Shown here: positions 1 to 10,573 of the stretch, in pieces
Position numbering within the stretch: the stretch's first letter is position 1
Layout of the letters: the number at the start of each line of letters is the position of its first letter
Source: an uncultured beta proteobacterium
GTDB lineage: Bacteria; Pseudomonadota; Gammaproteobacteria; Burkholderiales; Burkholderiaceae_C
NCBI GenBank assembly: GCA_903873485.1
Contig: CAIQOO010000235.1
Span: 55,211 to 119,210 of the forward strand
Length of the DNA: 64,000 nucleotides
Direction of reading: 5' to 3'
Position numbers and translations under genes: made by a program
Notes under the pieces: generated by a model
What the model saw: the letters and a program-made list of their open reading frames with translations, nothing else
The model's database searches: none
What the model was told of the DNA's origin: nothing

Positions 1-3
1 AAG

Positions 4-789
4 TTAAGCCGGTTTTTCCGCCTGGACATCTGCCAGTGGCTCAATTTTCACCACGGCCAGGGACAAATTGTCGCCCCCACCCTTGGCTCGGCTGCGCGCC
101 TTTTCAATCAGAAACTCGCTGGCATCTCTGGCCGACAGGGTGGCCAGCACCGAGCCGAGTTCCATCTCGTTGAAATAGTGCCAGACACCATCACTGCAAA
201 CCAGCAAGGTGTCGCCCGGAGTCAGTTTGGGTATGAAGTCAACATCCAGCGGCGGCTCTTTTTCGGTGCCCAGGCAACCCATCAAAATATTGGAACGCGG
301 GTGAAAGTTGGCTTGCTCGGCGGTCAGCTCCCCCTGGTTGACCAGCGTCTGGACGTAAGAATGATCCAGCGTGCGCTTGACCAGTTGCCGGTCATGAAAG
401 AAATAAATCCGCGAGTCGCCGGCATGCGCCCAGTGGCAGCTTCCGTCCGGATTGATTAAAAAAGTGGCAACCGTGCTGTGCGGTTCTTCTTCAGAGGAAA
501 TCGCCGTGAGCTTGATGACGGTGTGGGCTTCGAGTGCCAATTGCCTGAGTGTTTCCACCGGGTCGTCTGATCCGGGTGCGTAGCGTTCAAACAGTTGCCG
601 GGCGGTCAGCATGACCTGGTCAGAGGCCTTGCGGCCACCGCTTCGACCACCCATGCCGTCTGCCAGTATCGCCATCAGGCAGCCTTTGGCACGCGGATGC
701 ATCAGCAAGGCGACCTGGTCTTGCTGGTAGTCCCGGTCGCCCTTGTGAATACCGGTGGCGGCCGTGAGTCGGTAACCCTTGGCAGTCAT
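4..789 (-). CDS. PP2C-family serine/threonine protein phosphatase
   Basis: A 261-residue metal-dependent protein phosphatase (PPM/PP2C, Stp1-like), predicted to dephosphorylate Ser/Thr residues in the cytoplasm. Visible motifs are ADGMGG (about residues 43-48), GDSR (near 122), CSDGVW (near 198) and GDNLSL near the C-terminus, which together supply the Mn/Mg-binding aspartates. The open frame extends upstream to 888, but the ATG at 789 is preferred: it lies 4 bases after the bamD stop and the upstream extension would overlap bamD. Gene order suggests co-transcription with bamD. The cognate kinase is not in the window. Confidence 0.9.
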   Translation of the reverse strand: MTAKGYRLTAATGIHKGDRDYQQDQVALLMHPRAKGCLMAILADGMGGRSGGRKASDQVMLTARQLFERYAPGSDDPVETLRQLALEAHTVIKLTAISSEEEPHSTVATFLINPDGSCHWAHAGDSRIYFFHDRQLVKRTLDHSYVQTLVNQGELTAEQANFHPRSNILMGCLGTEKEPPLDVDFIPKLTPGDTLLVCSDGVWHYFNEMELGSVLATLSARDASEFLIEKARSRAKGGGDNLSLAVVKIEPLADVQAEKPA

Positions 790-793
790 GCAC

Positions 794-1600
794 TCACCAA
801 AGTTTCCACCAGGGTTGTGTTCTGGCCTTGAAACCCTGGGTAAGGTACGGGGTTTTGGGATAGTTTTTCTCCAGAATGCGCATGGCATCGTCGCGCATCT
901 GGGGCATGTTCAGGGCATCGTAAGACTTGATCATGATGAACAGGGCTTCTTCAAGCGCCGGGACACCCTGGAATTCGCTGATGGCGGTCTGTGCCCGGTT
1001 GATGGCCGCTAGGTAGGCGCCCCGTTCAAAATAATACCGCGCCACATGAACCTCGGATTGCGCCAGCGAATTCACCACATAATTCATACGTTCCCGGGCA
1101 TCTGGGGTGTAACGAGAGTCCGGATAACGCGCCACCAGTTCCTTGAAAGCGTCAAATGACTCTTTGGCCGCCTTTTGGTCGCGCTCGGACAAGTCTTGCT
1201 GGGTGACCGCAGAAAACAAGCCAAGATCGTCGTTGAAATTGACAATGCCCTTGAGATACAGGGCGTAATCCAGCGCCGGGCTGGCCGGGTGCAGCTTCAT
1301 GAAGCGGTCAAGCGTGGCAACCGCCTGAATCGGATCGCCGTTTTTGTAATGCGCATAGGCCTTGTCGATTTGCGCCTGCTGAGCCAGCGGTGTTCCGGCA
1401 GCGCGGCCTTCGAGCTTGTCAAACAGCGTGATCGCCTTGTCGTAGGCCCCAGCGCCGAGTTCGTCTTTGGCCTCGGCATAAATCTTGTTGGGACTCCAGC
1501 CAGATGTCGGATCGGCTGGGGTGGATGTACAGGCAGCCAACAACAAAACACCCGCCGCCGACACCAGGCGAAAGACCGTTGATAATTTGTGACCGGGCAT
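794..1600 (-). CDS. bamD: Outer membrane assembly lipoprotein BamD (ComL)
   Basis: A 268-residue lipoprotein of the BAM complex, which folds beta-barrel proteins into the outer membrane. The N-terminus has a lipoprotein signal ending in a LLAAC lipobox, followed by TPR-like helical repeats (motifs such as YxxA and YPDSRYTPDAR). Length matches the family. It is divergent from rluD, an arrangement common in Betaproteobacteria, and is followed after 4 bases by the PP2C gene. BamB is also encoded in this window at 11.3 kb. Confidence 0.95.
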   Translation of the reverse strand: MPGHKLSTVFRLVSAAGVLLLAACTSTPADPTSGWSPNKIYAEAKDELGAGAYDKAITLFDKLEGRAAGTPLAQQAQIDKAYAHYKNGDPIQAVATLDRFMKLHPASPALDYALYLKGIVNFNDDLGLFSAVTQQDLSERDQKAAKESFDAFKELVARYPDSRYTPDARERMNYVVNSLAQSEVHVARYYFERGAYLAAINRAQTAISEFQGVPALEEALFIMIKSYDALNMPQMRDDAMRILEKNYPKTPYLTQGFKARTQPWWKLW

Positions 1601-1677
1601 GGAGGATATCTTTCTTGAGCAATACCAAACAAATTATATCGATCACCCCTGCTTTAGTGGACTGCGATGCGGTCGAA

Positions 1678-2622
1678 ATGGCCGATAGCGAGTTTGAGCG
1701 GCGCGATCTGGTGTTTGGCCCGTGCCATCACAACCAGCGGATTGACCGCGTGCTGGTTGATCTGGTTCCCGAGTTTTCCCGCAGCTATTTGCAGCAGTTG
1801 ATTGACACAGGCGGTGTCTGGGTGAATGGTAAAGTGGTGGACAAGGCTTCTTTGCGGGTCAAGCTGGCTGATCGCGGCAGCATTGAACTCAGGCCAACAC
1901 CGCAAAGCCAATCGTTCAAGGCGGAGCAGATGGCGCTGGACCTGGTGTTTCAGGATGAGCATTTGCTGGTGATCAACAAGCCTGCCGGATTGGTGGTGCA
2001 TCCGGCGCCAGGCAACTGGAGTGGCACTTTGATGAATGGACTGCTGGGTTTTGACCCTTTGGCGTTCACGCTGCCGCGGGCTGGCATTGTTCACCGGCTT
2101 GACAAAGACACCAGTGGGTTGATGGTGGTTGCCCGCACGCGCTCGGTGATGGACGCGCTGGTACGCGCCATCGCCGCAAGAGATGTCAGGCGCCAGTACC
2201 TGGCCCTGGCACACGGTGCCTGGCGAGGTTCAAGGCTGCGGCAGGTTGACTCGCCCATTGGTCGGGATCCTGCCAATCGATTGCGAATGGCCGTGGTCGA
2301 TTTGGCACTGCATGGCGGCAAGCTGGCTGTGACAGATTTTGCCTGCCTGGCCGATTTTGAGCGGGGTTGCCTAGTTGAATGTACCTTGCACACCGGCAGA
2401 ACCCATCAGATCAGGGTCCACATGGCTTCGATTTTGCATCCGCTGGTGGCCGATCCGCTCTACGGTGGCGCCCCGGCTGCGGGCATGCAGCGCCAGGCAC
2501 TGCATGCTTTCAAGCTGGCTTTTGTCCATCCCGTGACGTTGGCACCGATGGCTTTTGGCGCGCCGATTCCGGCGGATATGCTGTCGGCCCTGGCCCAGTG
2601 GGGCCTCAAGTACAATGCATGA
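1678..2622 (+). CDS. rluD: 23S rRNA pseudouridine synthase RluD
   Basis: A 314-residue pseudouridine synthase expected to modify positions 1911/1915/1917 of 23S rRNA. An S4 RNA-binding domain occupies roughly residues 15-75, followed by the catalytic domain with the HRLDKDTSG motif (catalytic Asp142) and RTHQIR near the C-terminus. The frame is open back to 1504 inside bamD; the ATG at 1678 (MADSEF) gives the normal length and avoids the overlap. No pgeF gene follows, unlike in E. coli. Confidence 0.93.
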   Translation: MADSEFERRDLVFGPCHHNQRIDRVLVDLVPEFSRSYLQQLIDTGGVWVNGKVVDKASLRVKLADRGSIELRPTPQSQSFKAEQMALDLVFQDEHLLVINKPAGLVVHPAPGNWSGTLMNGLLGFDPLAFTLPRAGIVHRLDKDTSGLMVVARTRSVMDALVRAIAARDVRRQYLALAHGAWRGSRLRQVDSPIGRDPANRLRMAVVDLALHGGKLAVTDFACLADFERGCLVECTLHTGRTHQIRVHMASILHPLVADPLYGGAPAAGMQRQALHAFKLAFVHPVTLAPMAFGAPIPADMLSALAQWGLKYNA

Positions 2623-2750
2623 GTTTTTTTGACCGGCGCACCAGCCGGGTTTCATACATGTCACCGGGTTCGCCATCCCGGTCGTGACCATGTTGTTGAC
2701 AAGCTTGTTCGTTTGACGCCAACGGTGTCTTTTTCGGAAATAGACCAATC

Positions 2751-3341
2751 ATGAACACCTTGGATGCCAAGCGCATCCTGGAAACCGCGTTGATATGTTC
2801 GTCGCAGCCATTGTGTTTGCGCGACATGCGTGTGCTGCTCGACGATGCCTTGAATCCAGATTCGATCAGGCGGGTGTTGTCAGAATTGCAGAAAGACTGG
2901 TCCCAACGCGGCATCGAACTGGTTGCTCTGGCCGGTGGCTGGCGTTTTCAGAGCCGCCCCGAGATGCGCTTGCACCTTGATCGCCTGCATCCTGAAAAAC
3001 CGCCCCGGTATTCCCGTGCCACGCTGGAGACGTTGGCCATCATCGCCTACAAACAGCCAGTGACACGCGGCGATGTCGAAAACATCCGTGGTGTGGCGGT
3101 GAATTCGGTCACGCTCAAACAACTGGAAGATCGGAACTGGATAGAGATCGTCGGTCATCGTGATACCGTTGGCCGCCCGGCGCTGTTTGCCACAACCCGG
3201 CAATTTCTGGATGACCTTGGCTTGATTTCTTTGGATCAACTGCCGCTGCTGGAGTCGCCCGCTGATCCATGGACTGCTGTCGAACTTGATTTGGGTGGCG
3301 CCACGGTGGACTTGTCGCGCAACCCCAAGACCAATTTTTAG
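2751..3341 (+). CDS. scpB: Segregation and condensation protein B
   Basis: A 196-residue ScpB, the kleisin-binding winged-helix partner of ScpA in the SMC/ScpAB chromosome condensation complex. The family core is visible as [20 protein letters not shown] followed by DVENIRGV and a GRP(A)LFATT segment. It sits 4 bases before rluB, an order (scpB-rluB) seen in many bacteria, so the two are probably co-transcribed. No scpA or smc is present in the window. Confidence 0.93.
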   Translation: MNTLDAKRILETALICSSQPLCLRDMRVLLDDALNPDSIRRVLSELQKDWSQRGIELVALAGGWRFQSRPEMRLHLDRLHPEKPPRYSRATLETLAIIAYKQPVTRGDVENIRGVAVNSVTLKQLEDRNWIEIVGHRDTVGRPALFATTRQFLDDLGLISLDQLPLLESPADPWTAVELDLGGATVDLSRNPKTNF

Positions 3342-3344
3342 GAT

Positions 3345-4493
3345 ATGAACATGAGCGATAACCTGACCGGGTCTGAGGCGCAAATTGACGGAGACATACG
3401 CTTTGAAGATGTTGTTTCAGGGCAATTTGATGCCGAGGAAAGCAAGCCTGAGAGTTCACCACAAAAGCGGGTGCTGCAGCCACAACCTGATTCGCCCAAA
3501 TTGCACAAGGTACTGGCCCAGGCCGGCATGGGGTCACGGCTGGAGATGGAGCAACTGATCGTGGCGGGGCGAATTACCGTCAACAATGAACCGGCGCACA
3601 TTGGCCAGCGTGTGCAATATGGTGACCACGTCAAAGTCAATGGCAAACCGATTCGCCTTCGTGTAGCACCGCCACCGGCGCGCGTGATTGCCTATCACAA
3701 GCCTGCCGGAGAGGTGGTCAGCCATGATGATCCACAAAATCGCCCAACTGTTTTTCGCAAGCTGCCCAAACTTTTTCAGGGCAAGTGGCAGTCGGTGGGG
3801 CGTCTTGACCTCAACACCGAAGGTTTGTTGCTGTTTACCAGCTCGGGTGAGTTGGCCAACAATTTGATGCATCCCCGTTTTGGGCTGGAGCGGGAATATG
3901 CGGTACGCGTGCTGGGCGCGCTGAACCAGGACGAAAAGAGCAGGCTCCTTCAAGGCGTGCAACTTGATGATGGTTTGGCCCAGTTTGGCACTATCGAGGA
4001 AGGCGGCGGCGAGGGTGCCAACTGCTGGTATCGGGTCACTATTTCAGAGGGACGCAATCGCGAGGTGCGGCGCATGCTGGAGGCGATCGGCCATGCGGTC
4101 AGTCGGCTGATCCGCATCCGTTATGGCGCCATGGTGTTGCCGCGTGGCTTGAAGCGTGGTGCCTGGATGGAACTTGATGAGGCAGATATTCGCTCACTGA
4201 CCCGTGCAGCGAATTTGCCGATCTCCCAACATCAGGCTGGCAAACACCAATTGCCGCAGTCGCCACGAGCCATCCGGGGTTCTGGCAAGCCAATGGCAGG
4301 CCGAGTGCCGGGCGCGCGCATTCCATCATCGCGAACCGGCGAGTCAACCGCCAGCCAGCCAGATCCGATGAAAACGTCGCTGGGTTATATTGGTGCAGAC
4401 AGTTTCTCGCGGCAGCGGCAAGAGGCTGGCAAGAAACACGGTGCTGGCTCTGGTTCATCGGGTGCGCGTCGCATACCTGGCAGAGGCCGCTGA
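3345..4493 (+). CDS. rluB: 23S rRNA pseudouridine synthase RluB
   Basis: A 382-residue RsuA/RluB-type pseudouridine synthase (23S position 2605). An N-terminal acidic/Gln-rich lead is followed by an S4 domain (KVLAQAGMGSR) and a catalytic domain with GRLDLNTEGLLLF (catalytic Asp155) and EGRNREVRRM. The last ~90 residues are a basic, Ser/Arg/Gly-rich tail without fold signature, as in other long RluB proteins. ATGs at 3345 and 3351 are both possible starts. Confidence 0.92.
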   Translation: MNMSDNLTGSEAQIDGDIRFEDVVSGQFDAEESKPESSPQKRVLQPQPDSPKLHKVLAQAGMGSRLEMEQLIVAGRITVNNEPAHIGQRVQYGDHVKVNGKPIRLRVAPPPARVIAYHKPAGEVVSHDDPQNRPTVFRKLPKLFQGKWQSVGRLDLNTEGLLLFTSSGELANNLMHPRFGLEREYAVRVLGALNQDEKSRLLQGVQLDDGLAQFGTIEEGGGEGANCWYRVTISEGRNREVRRMLEAIGHAVSRLIRIRYGAMVLPRGLKRGAWMELDEADIRSLTRAANLPISQHQAGKHQLPQSPRAIRGSGKPMAGRVPGARIPSSRTGESTASQPDPMKTSLGYIGADSFSRQRQEAGKKHGAGSGSSGARRIPGRGR

Positions 4494-4625
4494 TTCAATT
4501 GGCCGCTGGTACTTGAAATGCACCATGTTGGTCACATTTTCAGTGGGTTCACAAGCAAAGGTTCAGGGTAAAATTGCGGGCTTTGGCCGTGGCGTCAAAA
4601 ATTCATTGTTGCTTAAGGAAAAAAC

Positions 4626-5051
4626 ATGACTATCGAAAAAACTCTCTCAATCATCAAGCCTGATGCAGTTGCAAAAAACGTCATTGGGAAAATCTATGCG
4701 CGCTTTGAGGCTGCTGGCCTGAAGGTGATCGCCGCCAAGATGGTGCATTTGTCGCGTGGCGATGCCGAGGCCTTTTATGCGGTTCACAAGGCCCGTCCTT
4801 TTTTCAAGGATCTGGTCGATTTCATGATCTCTGGCCCGATCATGATTCAGGCGCTCGAAGGCGAAAACGCGATTTTGAAAAATCGTGAACTAATGGGTGC
4901 GACTGACCCGAAGAAGGCAGAGCCCGGCACGATTCGCGCTGATTTTGCCGACAGCATCGATGCCAATGCGGTTCATGGCTCCGACGCTGCCGAAACCGCC
5001 GCAGTCGAGATAGCGTTCTTTTTCCCGGGCATGAACGTCTATTCACGCTAA
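4626..5051 (+). CDS. ndk: Nucleoside diphosphate kinase
   Basis: A 141-residue NDP kinase that transfers the gamma-phosphate of ATP to NDPs through a phospho-histidine. The start [13 protein letters not shown] and the active-site motif [12 protein letters not shown] (His117) are intact. A good ribosome-binding site (TTAAGGAAA) precedes the ATG. It is followed 9 bases later by rlmN and begins the long rlmN-to-der gene run. Confidence 0.97.
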   Translation: MTIEKTLSIIKPDAVAKNVIGKIYARFEAAGLKVIAAKMVHLSRGDAEAFYAVHKARPFFKDLVDFMISGPIMIQALEGENAILKNRELMGATDPKKAEPGTIRADFADSIDANAVHGSDAAETAAVEIAFFFPGMNVYSR

Positions 5052-5060
5052 CACTGTTGT

Positions 5061-6209
5061 ATGACGGTCAACCTGCTCGACTACGAGCGCGAGAGCTTGG
5101 CCGTTTTTTGCGAGGGGCTGGGGGAAAAGCGATTTCGTGCCACCCAACTGTTTCGCTGGATTCACCAAAAGGGTGCTCGAGAATTTGATGAGATGACAGA
5201 TTTGGCCAGGTCCCTGCGCGAAAAGCTCAAGGTTCGGGCGTATGTCAAGCCGCTTGATGTCGTTTCACGGCATGTTTCATCGGATGGCACCACAAAATGG
5301 CTGTTTGATGTGGGTGACGGCAATGCGGTGGAGACCGTGTACATCCCGGAGCACGACCGTGGCACGCTCTGTGTGTCGTCTCAGGCGGGTTGCGCGGTTG
5401 GTTGCCGGTTTTGTTCGACGGGCCATCAAGGGTTCAGCCGAAATTTGAAAGCTGGCGAAATCATTGCGCAACTTTGGTTTGCCGAGCATTTTTTGCGCCA
5501 GCAAACGGGCCGTGACGAGCGGGTCATTTCCAATGTCGTGATGATGGGCATGGGCGAGCCGCTGCAAAACTACACAGAATTGATCCCTGCATTGCAAGCG
5601 ATGCTCGATGATCATGGCTATGGGCTGTCCCGCAGACGGGTTACCGTGTCCACTTCGGGTGTTGTTCCCATGATTGATCGCTTGGGAGCAGATTGTCCGG
5701 TGGCTTTGGCGGTATCGCTGCACGCGCCCAATGACAGCTTGCGGGATCAGCTTGTTCCCTTGAATATCAAATACCCGCTGGAACAGTTATTTTCGGCCTG
5801 CGTCCGTTACCTTGATCATGCGCCGCGCGATTTCATCACCTTCGAGTATTGCATGCTTGCGGGTGTCAACGATCAGATTGAGCATGCACGCGAAATCGTC
5901 GGCCTGGTCAGCCGGCACGGTGGCGGCAAAACGTGGTGCAAGTTCAATTTGATTCCATTTAATCCTTTTCCTGCATCTGGATTACAACGTTCCGGGCCAG
6001 ATCAGATCGCCGTATTTGCGAAAATTCTTTGTGATGCTGGCATCACGACGACTTTGCGAAAGACACGCGGTGATGACATTGATGCGGCTTGCGGCCAATT
6101 GGCAGGTGATGTCAAGGACCGGACCCGGGTGGTCGAGCGGATGGCGCGTCAGCGCACAGTGATGTTTCAGCCAATGCGTCCATTTAATGACAAGACAGAA
6201 AAGGTCTAG
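5061..6209 (+). CDS. rlmN: 23S rRNA (adenine2503-C2)/tRNA(A37) methyltransferase RlmN
   Basis: A 382-residue radical-SAM methyltransferase that methylates C2 of A2503 in 23S rRNA and A37 in some tRNAs. The radical-SAM cluster motif CxxxCxxC is at Cys111, Cys115 and Cys118 ([12 protein letters not shown]). GMGEPLQNY and the late Cys in [18 protein letters not shown] fit the family. Located between ndk and pilF, the usual position in beta- and gammaproteobacteria. Confidence 0.96.
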   Translation: MTVNLLDYERESLAVFCEGLGEKRFRATQLFRWIHQKGAREFDEMTDLARSLREKLKVRAYVKPLDVVSRHVSSDGTTKWLFDVGDGNAVETVYIPEHDRGTLCVSSQAGCAVGCRFCSTGHQGFSRNLKAGEIIAQLWFAEHFLRQQTGRDERVISNVVMMGMGEPLQNYTELIPALQAMLDDHGYGLSRRRVTVSTSGVVPMIDRLGADCPVALAVSLHAPNDSLRDQLVPLNIKYPLEQLFSACVRYLDHAPRDFITFEYCMLAGVNDQIEHAREIVGLVSRHGGGKTWCKFNLIPFNPFPASGLQRSGPDQIAVFAKILCDAGITTTLRKTRGDDIDAACGQLAGDVKDRTRVVERMARQRTVMFQPMRPFNDKTEKV

Positions 6210-6212
6210 GCC

Positions 6213-7049
6213 ATGAACGAGACCCTCCTTCACAAGCTTTCAATGAAATTCCTTACATTCTGGTGTGTTGTATTCCTGTTGGGTGCCGCCGCATTGTCCG
6301 GTTGTGCCCACAAGGCAGATGTGGCAGGCGCAACTGCCGGGCGAGGTGAAATGGTGACAGAGTCCGATGAGTCGGGGGAACGTAAGCGTGCTCGTATTCG
6401 AATCGAGTTGGCGCTTGGCTATTTTGAACAGGGCAAACCCACCATTGCGCTCGATGAAATCAAGCAGGCGATCATCGCCGACCCCACTTTTGCAGATGCC
6501 TACAGTTTGCGCGGCCTGATTTACATGCGATTGAACGACTATGCCATTGCGGAGGAGAGTTTTAACAAGGCCTTGTCGATTAATCCCAAAGGTTCTGACG
6601 TGCTGCACAACCTTGGCTGGCTCAAGTGTCAGCAAGCTGATTACGCCCAGGCATTCGCTCTTTTTGCGCGCGCATTGGCTGATCCGCAGTACGGTGAAAG
6701 AGCCAAGACATTCAGGGCGTTGGGCTTATGCCAGGAGCGTGATGGCAAGCTGGGCGAGGCCGAGTCAAGCTTGCTCAAATCGTACGAGTACGATGCCGCC
6801 AACCCGGTGACCGGTTACAACCTGGCCAATATTCTCTACAAAAAAAGGGACTATTTGCGCGCACAGTTTTACATTCGCCGTTTGAACAACAGCGAGCTTG
6901 CGAACGCCGAGTCGCTTTGGCTAGGCATCAAGGTCGAAAAACGCTTGTCCAATCTGGATGCGCTAGCGCAGCTTGCCACCCAGTTGGAAAAGCGATTTCC
7001 CCAGTCTCCAGAGACGGCACTGTATCGCCGGGGAGCTTTTGATGAGTGA
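6213..7049 (+). CDS. pilF: Type IV pilus biogenesis lipoprotein PilF/PilW (TPR)
   Basis: A 278-residue TPR lipoprotein; PilF/PilW is the pilotin that brings the PilQ secretin to the outer membrane. It has a hydrophobic leader ending in an ALSGC lipobox and several TPR units (for example ADAYSLRGLIYMRLNDYAIAEESFNKAL). The signal peptide would be more canonical from the second ATG at 6243 (MKFLTFW); the annotated ATG at 6213 lies 3 bases after rlmN. It overlaps the next gene by 8 bases. Confidence 0.88.
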   Translation: MNETLLHKLSMKFLTFWCVVFLLGAAALSGCAHKADVAGATAGRGEMVTESDESGERKRARIRIELALGYFEQGKPTIALDEIKQAIIADPTFADAYSLRGLIYMRLNDYAIAEESFNKALSINPKGSDVLHNLGWLKCQQADYAQAFALFARALADPQYGERAKTFRALGLCQERDGKLGEAESSLLKSYEYDAANPVTGYNLANILYKKRDYLRAQFYIRRLNNSELANAESLWLGIKVEKRLSNLDALAQLATQLEKRFPQSPETALYRRGAFDE

Positions 7050-7965
7050 GGTACCTGATAAAGATGTCACGCTGCATCCGGCCCCGATGACGGCAAGCAC
7101 CGGGGCTGGTGCCTTGCTGCGAGCCGCACGCGAGGCACAGGGTTTGCACATCACGGCGCTGGCGGTTACTTTGAAAGTTCCTGTCAATAAACTCGAAGCA
7201 CTTGAGGCTGACAGGTTCGATCTTCTGCCTGACATTGTCTTTGTTCGGGCGCTGGCATTGAGCGTGTGCCGAATCTTGAAGATTGATGCTGCACCCGTGA
7301 TGCTTGGCTTGCCGCAATTGCAGACCCCACGGATTAAAACGGATGAGTCGGGGTTGAATACTTCCTTCAAGCCAGACCGTGGGGGCTTGATCAGTGCAAG
7401 AATGACACAGTTCTTGAATCCCGCAGGCATTGTGGTGCTGGTTTTATTGGTGGCAATTGTGGTTGTTTTTTTATGGCCAGCCAAACCATCGGAAGATGAC
7501 GCGTTGGTGACTGGCAATCGGGCTGGACCGGAACCTGTGCTGGCATCATCTCAAGCCGAAGTTCCTGTCGAAAGCGGTCCGGTAAAGCTGTCGCCATTGA
7601 CGATTACCGAGCCGGTCAGATTGGCTGAAAATGCCACTTCACATGCTGGTGCAGTCAGTGCCGCTGCTGTCTCAATGGCCGCACCCCATGATTCGGCCAC
7701 CAGTTTTCCGGCAGTGGCACCATTGCAGCCGCCGGTTCTTGGCTTGCAAGCGCGTGGAGAGTCCTGGGTTGAGGTGATTGATGCAAATGGTGCTGCGCAA
7801 CTTCGCAAGGTCGTCGCTGATGGTGAACGGTTTCAGTTATCAGGTGTGTTGCCGCTTTCTGTTGTGGTGGGACGTGCTGATATGGTTTCGGTATCCATTC
7901 GTGGCCAGCCTTTTGATCTGGCTGCGGTTTCCAAAGACAATGTTGCGCGATTTGAGGTGAAGTAA
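7042..7965 (+). CDS. rodZ: RodZ-like cytoskeletal/HTH membrane protein
   Basis: A 307-residue RodZ-type protein. An N-terminal HTH_25 helix-turn-helix ([19 protein letters not shown]...) is followed by a single transmembrane segment ([17 protein letters not shown]) and a C-terminal periplasmic DUF4115 domain ([10 protein letters not shown]...). RodZ links MreB to the cell-wall elongation machinery. The ATG at 7042 overlaps pilF by 8 bases; the longer upstream frame is inside pilF. The stop overlaps the ispG start (TAATG). Confidence 0.88.
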   Translation: MSEVPDKDVTLHPAPMTASTGAGALLRAAREAQGLHITALAVTLKVPVNKLEALEADRFDLLPDIVFVRALALSVCRILKIDAAPVMLGLPQLQTPRIKTDESGLNTSFKPDRGGLISARMTQFLNPAGIVVLVLLVAIVVVFLWPAKPSEDDALVTGNRAGPEPVLASSQAEVPVESGPVKLSPLTITEPVRLAENATSHAGAVSAAAVSMAAPHDSATSFPAVAPLQPPVLGLQARGESWVEVIDANGAAQLRKVVADGERFQLSGVLPLSVVVGRADMVSVSIRGQPFDLAAVSKDNVARFEVK

Positions 7966-9236
7966 TGCAGACATCACAACCCGTGGCTTCGGCTTGTCCG
8001 CTGCCTGGAAAGTCGCGCCAGGCAAGGGTTGTCTGGGGCGATCGTGTGCTCACGGTTGGCGGCGGCGCGCCGGTGCGTGTTCAATCCATGACCAACTCGG
8101 ATACCGTAGATGTCATCGGTACCGCAATTCAGGTCAAGCAACTGGCTTTGGCCGGATCGGAGATGGTTCGGCTGACCGTCAACACGCCCGAAGCCGCACA
8201 GGCGGTGGCGCTGATTCGGGAGCAGCTTGATCGCATGGGCATTGACGTGCCGTTGATTGGCGATTTTCATTACAACGGTCATCGTTTGCTGACCGATTTT
8301 CCACAGTGCGCGCAAGCGCTGTCCAAATACCGAATCAACCCAGGCAATGTTGGCAAGGGTGACAAGCACGACGTGCAGTTCGGCTTGATGATCGAAGCCG
8401 CCCTGCGTTGGGACAAGCCGATCCGCATCGGTGTCAACTGGGGCAGTCTGGATCAAGAGTTGCTTGCTGACTTGATGGATCAAAACAACCGCAGAGTCAC
8501 GCCATGGAATGCCAGATCGGTCATGTACGAGGCCTTGATATCGTCTGCCATCGAGTCCGCTGGACGGGCGGTTGAAATGGGCATGGACCCGAACCAGATT
8601 ATTCTGTCGTGCAAGGTCAGCGGGGTTCAGGATTTGATCTCGGTCTATCGCGAACTGGCCAAGCGCTGTGATTACGCCTTGCATTTGGGGCTGACAGAGG
8701 CAGGCATGGGTGTCAAGGGTGCTGTGGCTTCGGCTGCCGCAATATCGATTTTGCTGCAGGAAGGTATTGGTGACACGATTCGGGTGTCTCTGACACCGCA
8801 GCCGGGTGAATCGCGTACCCAAGAAGTGCTGATCGCCACCGAGTTACTGCAGGCACTTGAACTGCGGTCATTTGTTCCCAGTGTGACAGCCTGCCCTGGC
8901 TGTGGCCGGACAACCAGCACCACGTTTCAGGAATTGACCAAGCAAATTGAAGATTTTTTGCGTTTTCAGATGCCACTGTGGCGCGACAGGTATCCGGGCG
9001 TGGAGAAAATGAAAGTTGCGGTGATGGGATGTATTGTGAATGGCCCGGGCGAGAGTCGGCAGGCAGATATCGGTATCAGCTTGCCAGGCACCGGCGAGGC
9101 TCCGGCTGCGCCGGTGTTCATTGACGGCGAAAAGCGAATGACCTTGCGCGGCGAGAACATTGCCGGGGATTTTCAGGCAATTGTTGAGAATTATGTGGAA
9201 AAGCGCTTTGGCTTGCGTGAAGCGTTCACGGTTTGA
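7965..9236 (+). CDS. ispG: 4-hydroxy-3-methylbut-2-enyl diphosphate synthase (IspG/GcpE)
   Basis: A 423-residue Fe-S enzyme of the non-mevalonate isoprenoid pathway, converting MEcPP to HMBPP. The [4Fe-4S] ligands are recognisable as Cys310 and Cys313 (ACPGCGR) and Cys356 ([10 protein letters not shown]). The N-terminal TIM-barrel begins with [11 protein letters not shown]. Length is that of the long proteobacterial type with a short insert. Translationally coupled to rodZ by a TAATG overlap. Confidence 0.96.
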   Translation: MQTSQPVASACPLPGKSRQARVVWGDRVLTVGGGAPVRVQSMTNSDTVDVIGTAIQVKQLALAGSEMVRLTVNTPEAAQAVALIREQLDRMGIDVPLIGDFHYNGHRLLTDFPQCAQALSKYRINPGNVGKGDKHDVQFGLMIEAALRWDKPIRIGVNWGSLDQELLADLMDQNNRRVTPWNARSVMYEALISSAIESAGRAVEMGMDPNQIILSCKVSGVQDLISVYRELAKRCDYALHLGLTEAGMGVKGAVASAAAISILLQEGIGDTIRVSLTPQPGESRTQEVLIATELLQALELRSFVPSVTACPGCGRTTSTTFQELTKQIEDFLRFQMPLWRDRYPGVEKMKVAVMGCIVNGPGESRQADIGISLPGTGEAPAAPVFIDGEKRMTLRGENIAGDFQAIVENYVEKRFGLREAFTV

Positions 9237-9247
9237 CGCGTGAACTG

Positions 9248-10561
9248 ATGACTGAAAAAATGACTGCTCCCAAAATTGACAGGCTGACCGCTGTCAAAGG
9301 CATGAATGACTTGTTGCCGCCAGATTCTGCGGCTGTGGAGTGGCTTGAGCACAAGGTACGCGCCTTGATGGCGCGATATGCTTATCGCAACATACGCACG
9401 CCGATTGTTGAACGAACCCCTTTGTTTGTCAGAGGACTTGGCGAAGTCACCGACATTGTTGAAAAGGAGATGTACTGTTTTGAAGATCGGCTCAATGGCG
9501 ATGCCTTGACCTTGCGACCTGAAGCAACGGCGGGTGTGGTTCGTGCGGCGATTGAACACGCCATGCTTTACGATGGACCGAAACGACTCTATTATCTGGG
9601 ACCGATGTTTCGGCACGAGCGTCCGCAGAAAGGCCGCTACCGGCAGTTTGATCAGATTGGTGCCGAGGCGCTCGGATTTTCCGGTGCAGAAGTGGATGCC
9701 GAACTGATTCTGATGGCGACCGCCTTATGGCAGGAGATCGGTTTGACCGATGTCCGGCTTGAGATCAACAGTCTGGGTCAACCTGATGAAAGACTGGCGC
9801 ATCGCCAGGCACTTATCGCTTATTTTGAGCAACATCTGGCGGTGCTGGATGAAGATGCTCGTCGTCGCCTGCATGGCAACCCCTTGAGAATTCTGGACAC
9901 GAAGAATCCGCACATGCAGACAATGGTTGAAGCCGCACCGCAATTGCTGGATTGTCTCGGCAAGGGTTCACTGGCACACTTCAATGCATTGAAATCAATC
10001 CTTGATGCCAACGGTGTGGCTTACCGCATTAATCACAGGCTGGTACGGGGTATGGATTACTACAACCTGACGGTCTTTGAGTTTGTCACCGATCGGCTGG
10101 GAGCACAGGGTACCGTCTGCGCCGGTGGTCGTTATGACTATTTGTTTGAGCAGTTGAGTGGCAAACCCACTCCCGCTGTCGGCTGGGCTTTGGGGGTTGA
10201 TCGGGTATTGGAGTTGGCCAGGACTTCCGGCATTGGGCCGGTCAACCCGGTGCCGGATGCCTACGCCATCGTTGCTGACATAACGGCCATGCCGATGGTT
10301 CTTGCAGTGTTGCAAACCGTGCGTTCACTGGGTGTCAGCGTACAGATGCACACCAGCGCGTCAGATCTGATGGGCAGCATGAAAAGTCAATTCAAGCGTG
10401 CGGATGCCAGTGGTGCGCGTTTTGCCCTGGTTTTTGGTTCGGATGAAGTGAGCGCGCAGCAAGTGACCATCAAACCTCTTCGTGATGCGGGATCGGCGCA
10501 AATCACATGTGCGTTGTCGGATATTGCGTTGTGGGCACCAACCCTACAATCCTCGATTTAA
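9248..10561 (+). CDS. hisS: Histidyl-tRNA synthetase
   Basis: A class II aminoacyl-tRNA synthetase of 437 residues. Motif 2 ([17 protein letters not shown]), the His-specific [15 protein letters not shown] segment and CAGGRYD are present, and the C-terminal anticodon-binding domain is complete. The ATG at 9248 gives [11 protein letters not shown]; an upstream TTG at 9233 overlapping ispG and a later ATG at 9260 are alternatives. A second HisS-like gene at 17.9 kb is hisZ, not a synthetase. Confidence 0.94.
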   Translation: MTEKMTAPKIDRLTAVKGMNDLLPPDSAAVEWLEHKVRALMARYAYRNIRTPIVERTPLFVRGLGEVTDIVEKEMYCFEDRLNGDALTLRPEATAGVVRAAIEHAMLYDGPKRLYYLGPMFRHERPQKGRYRQFDQIGAEALGFSGAEVDAELILMATALWQEIGLTDVRLEINSLGQPDERLAHRQALIAYFEQHLAVLDEDARRRLHGNPLRILDTKNPHMQTMVEAAPQLLDCLGKGSLAHFNALKSILDANGVAYRINHRLVRGMDYYNLTVFEFVTDRLGAQGTVCAGGRYDYLFEQLSGKPTPAVGWALGVDRVLELARTSGIGPVNPVPDAYAIVADITAMPMVLAVLQTVRSLGVSVQMHTSASDLMGSMKSQFKRADASGARFALVFGSDEVSAQQVTIKPLRDAGSAQITCALSDIALWAPTLQSSI

Positions 10562-10573
10562 CAATTTCATCCC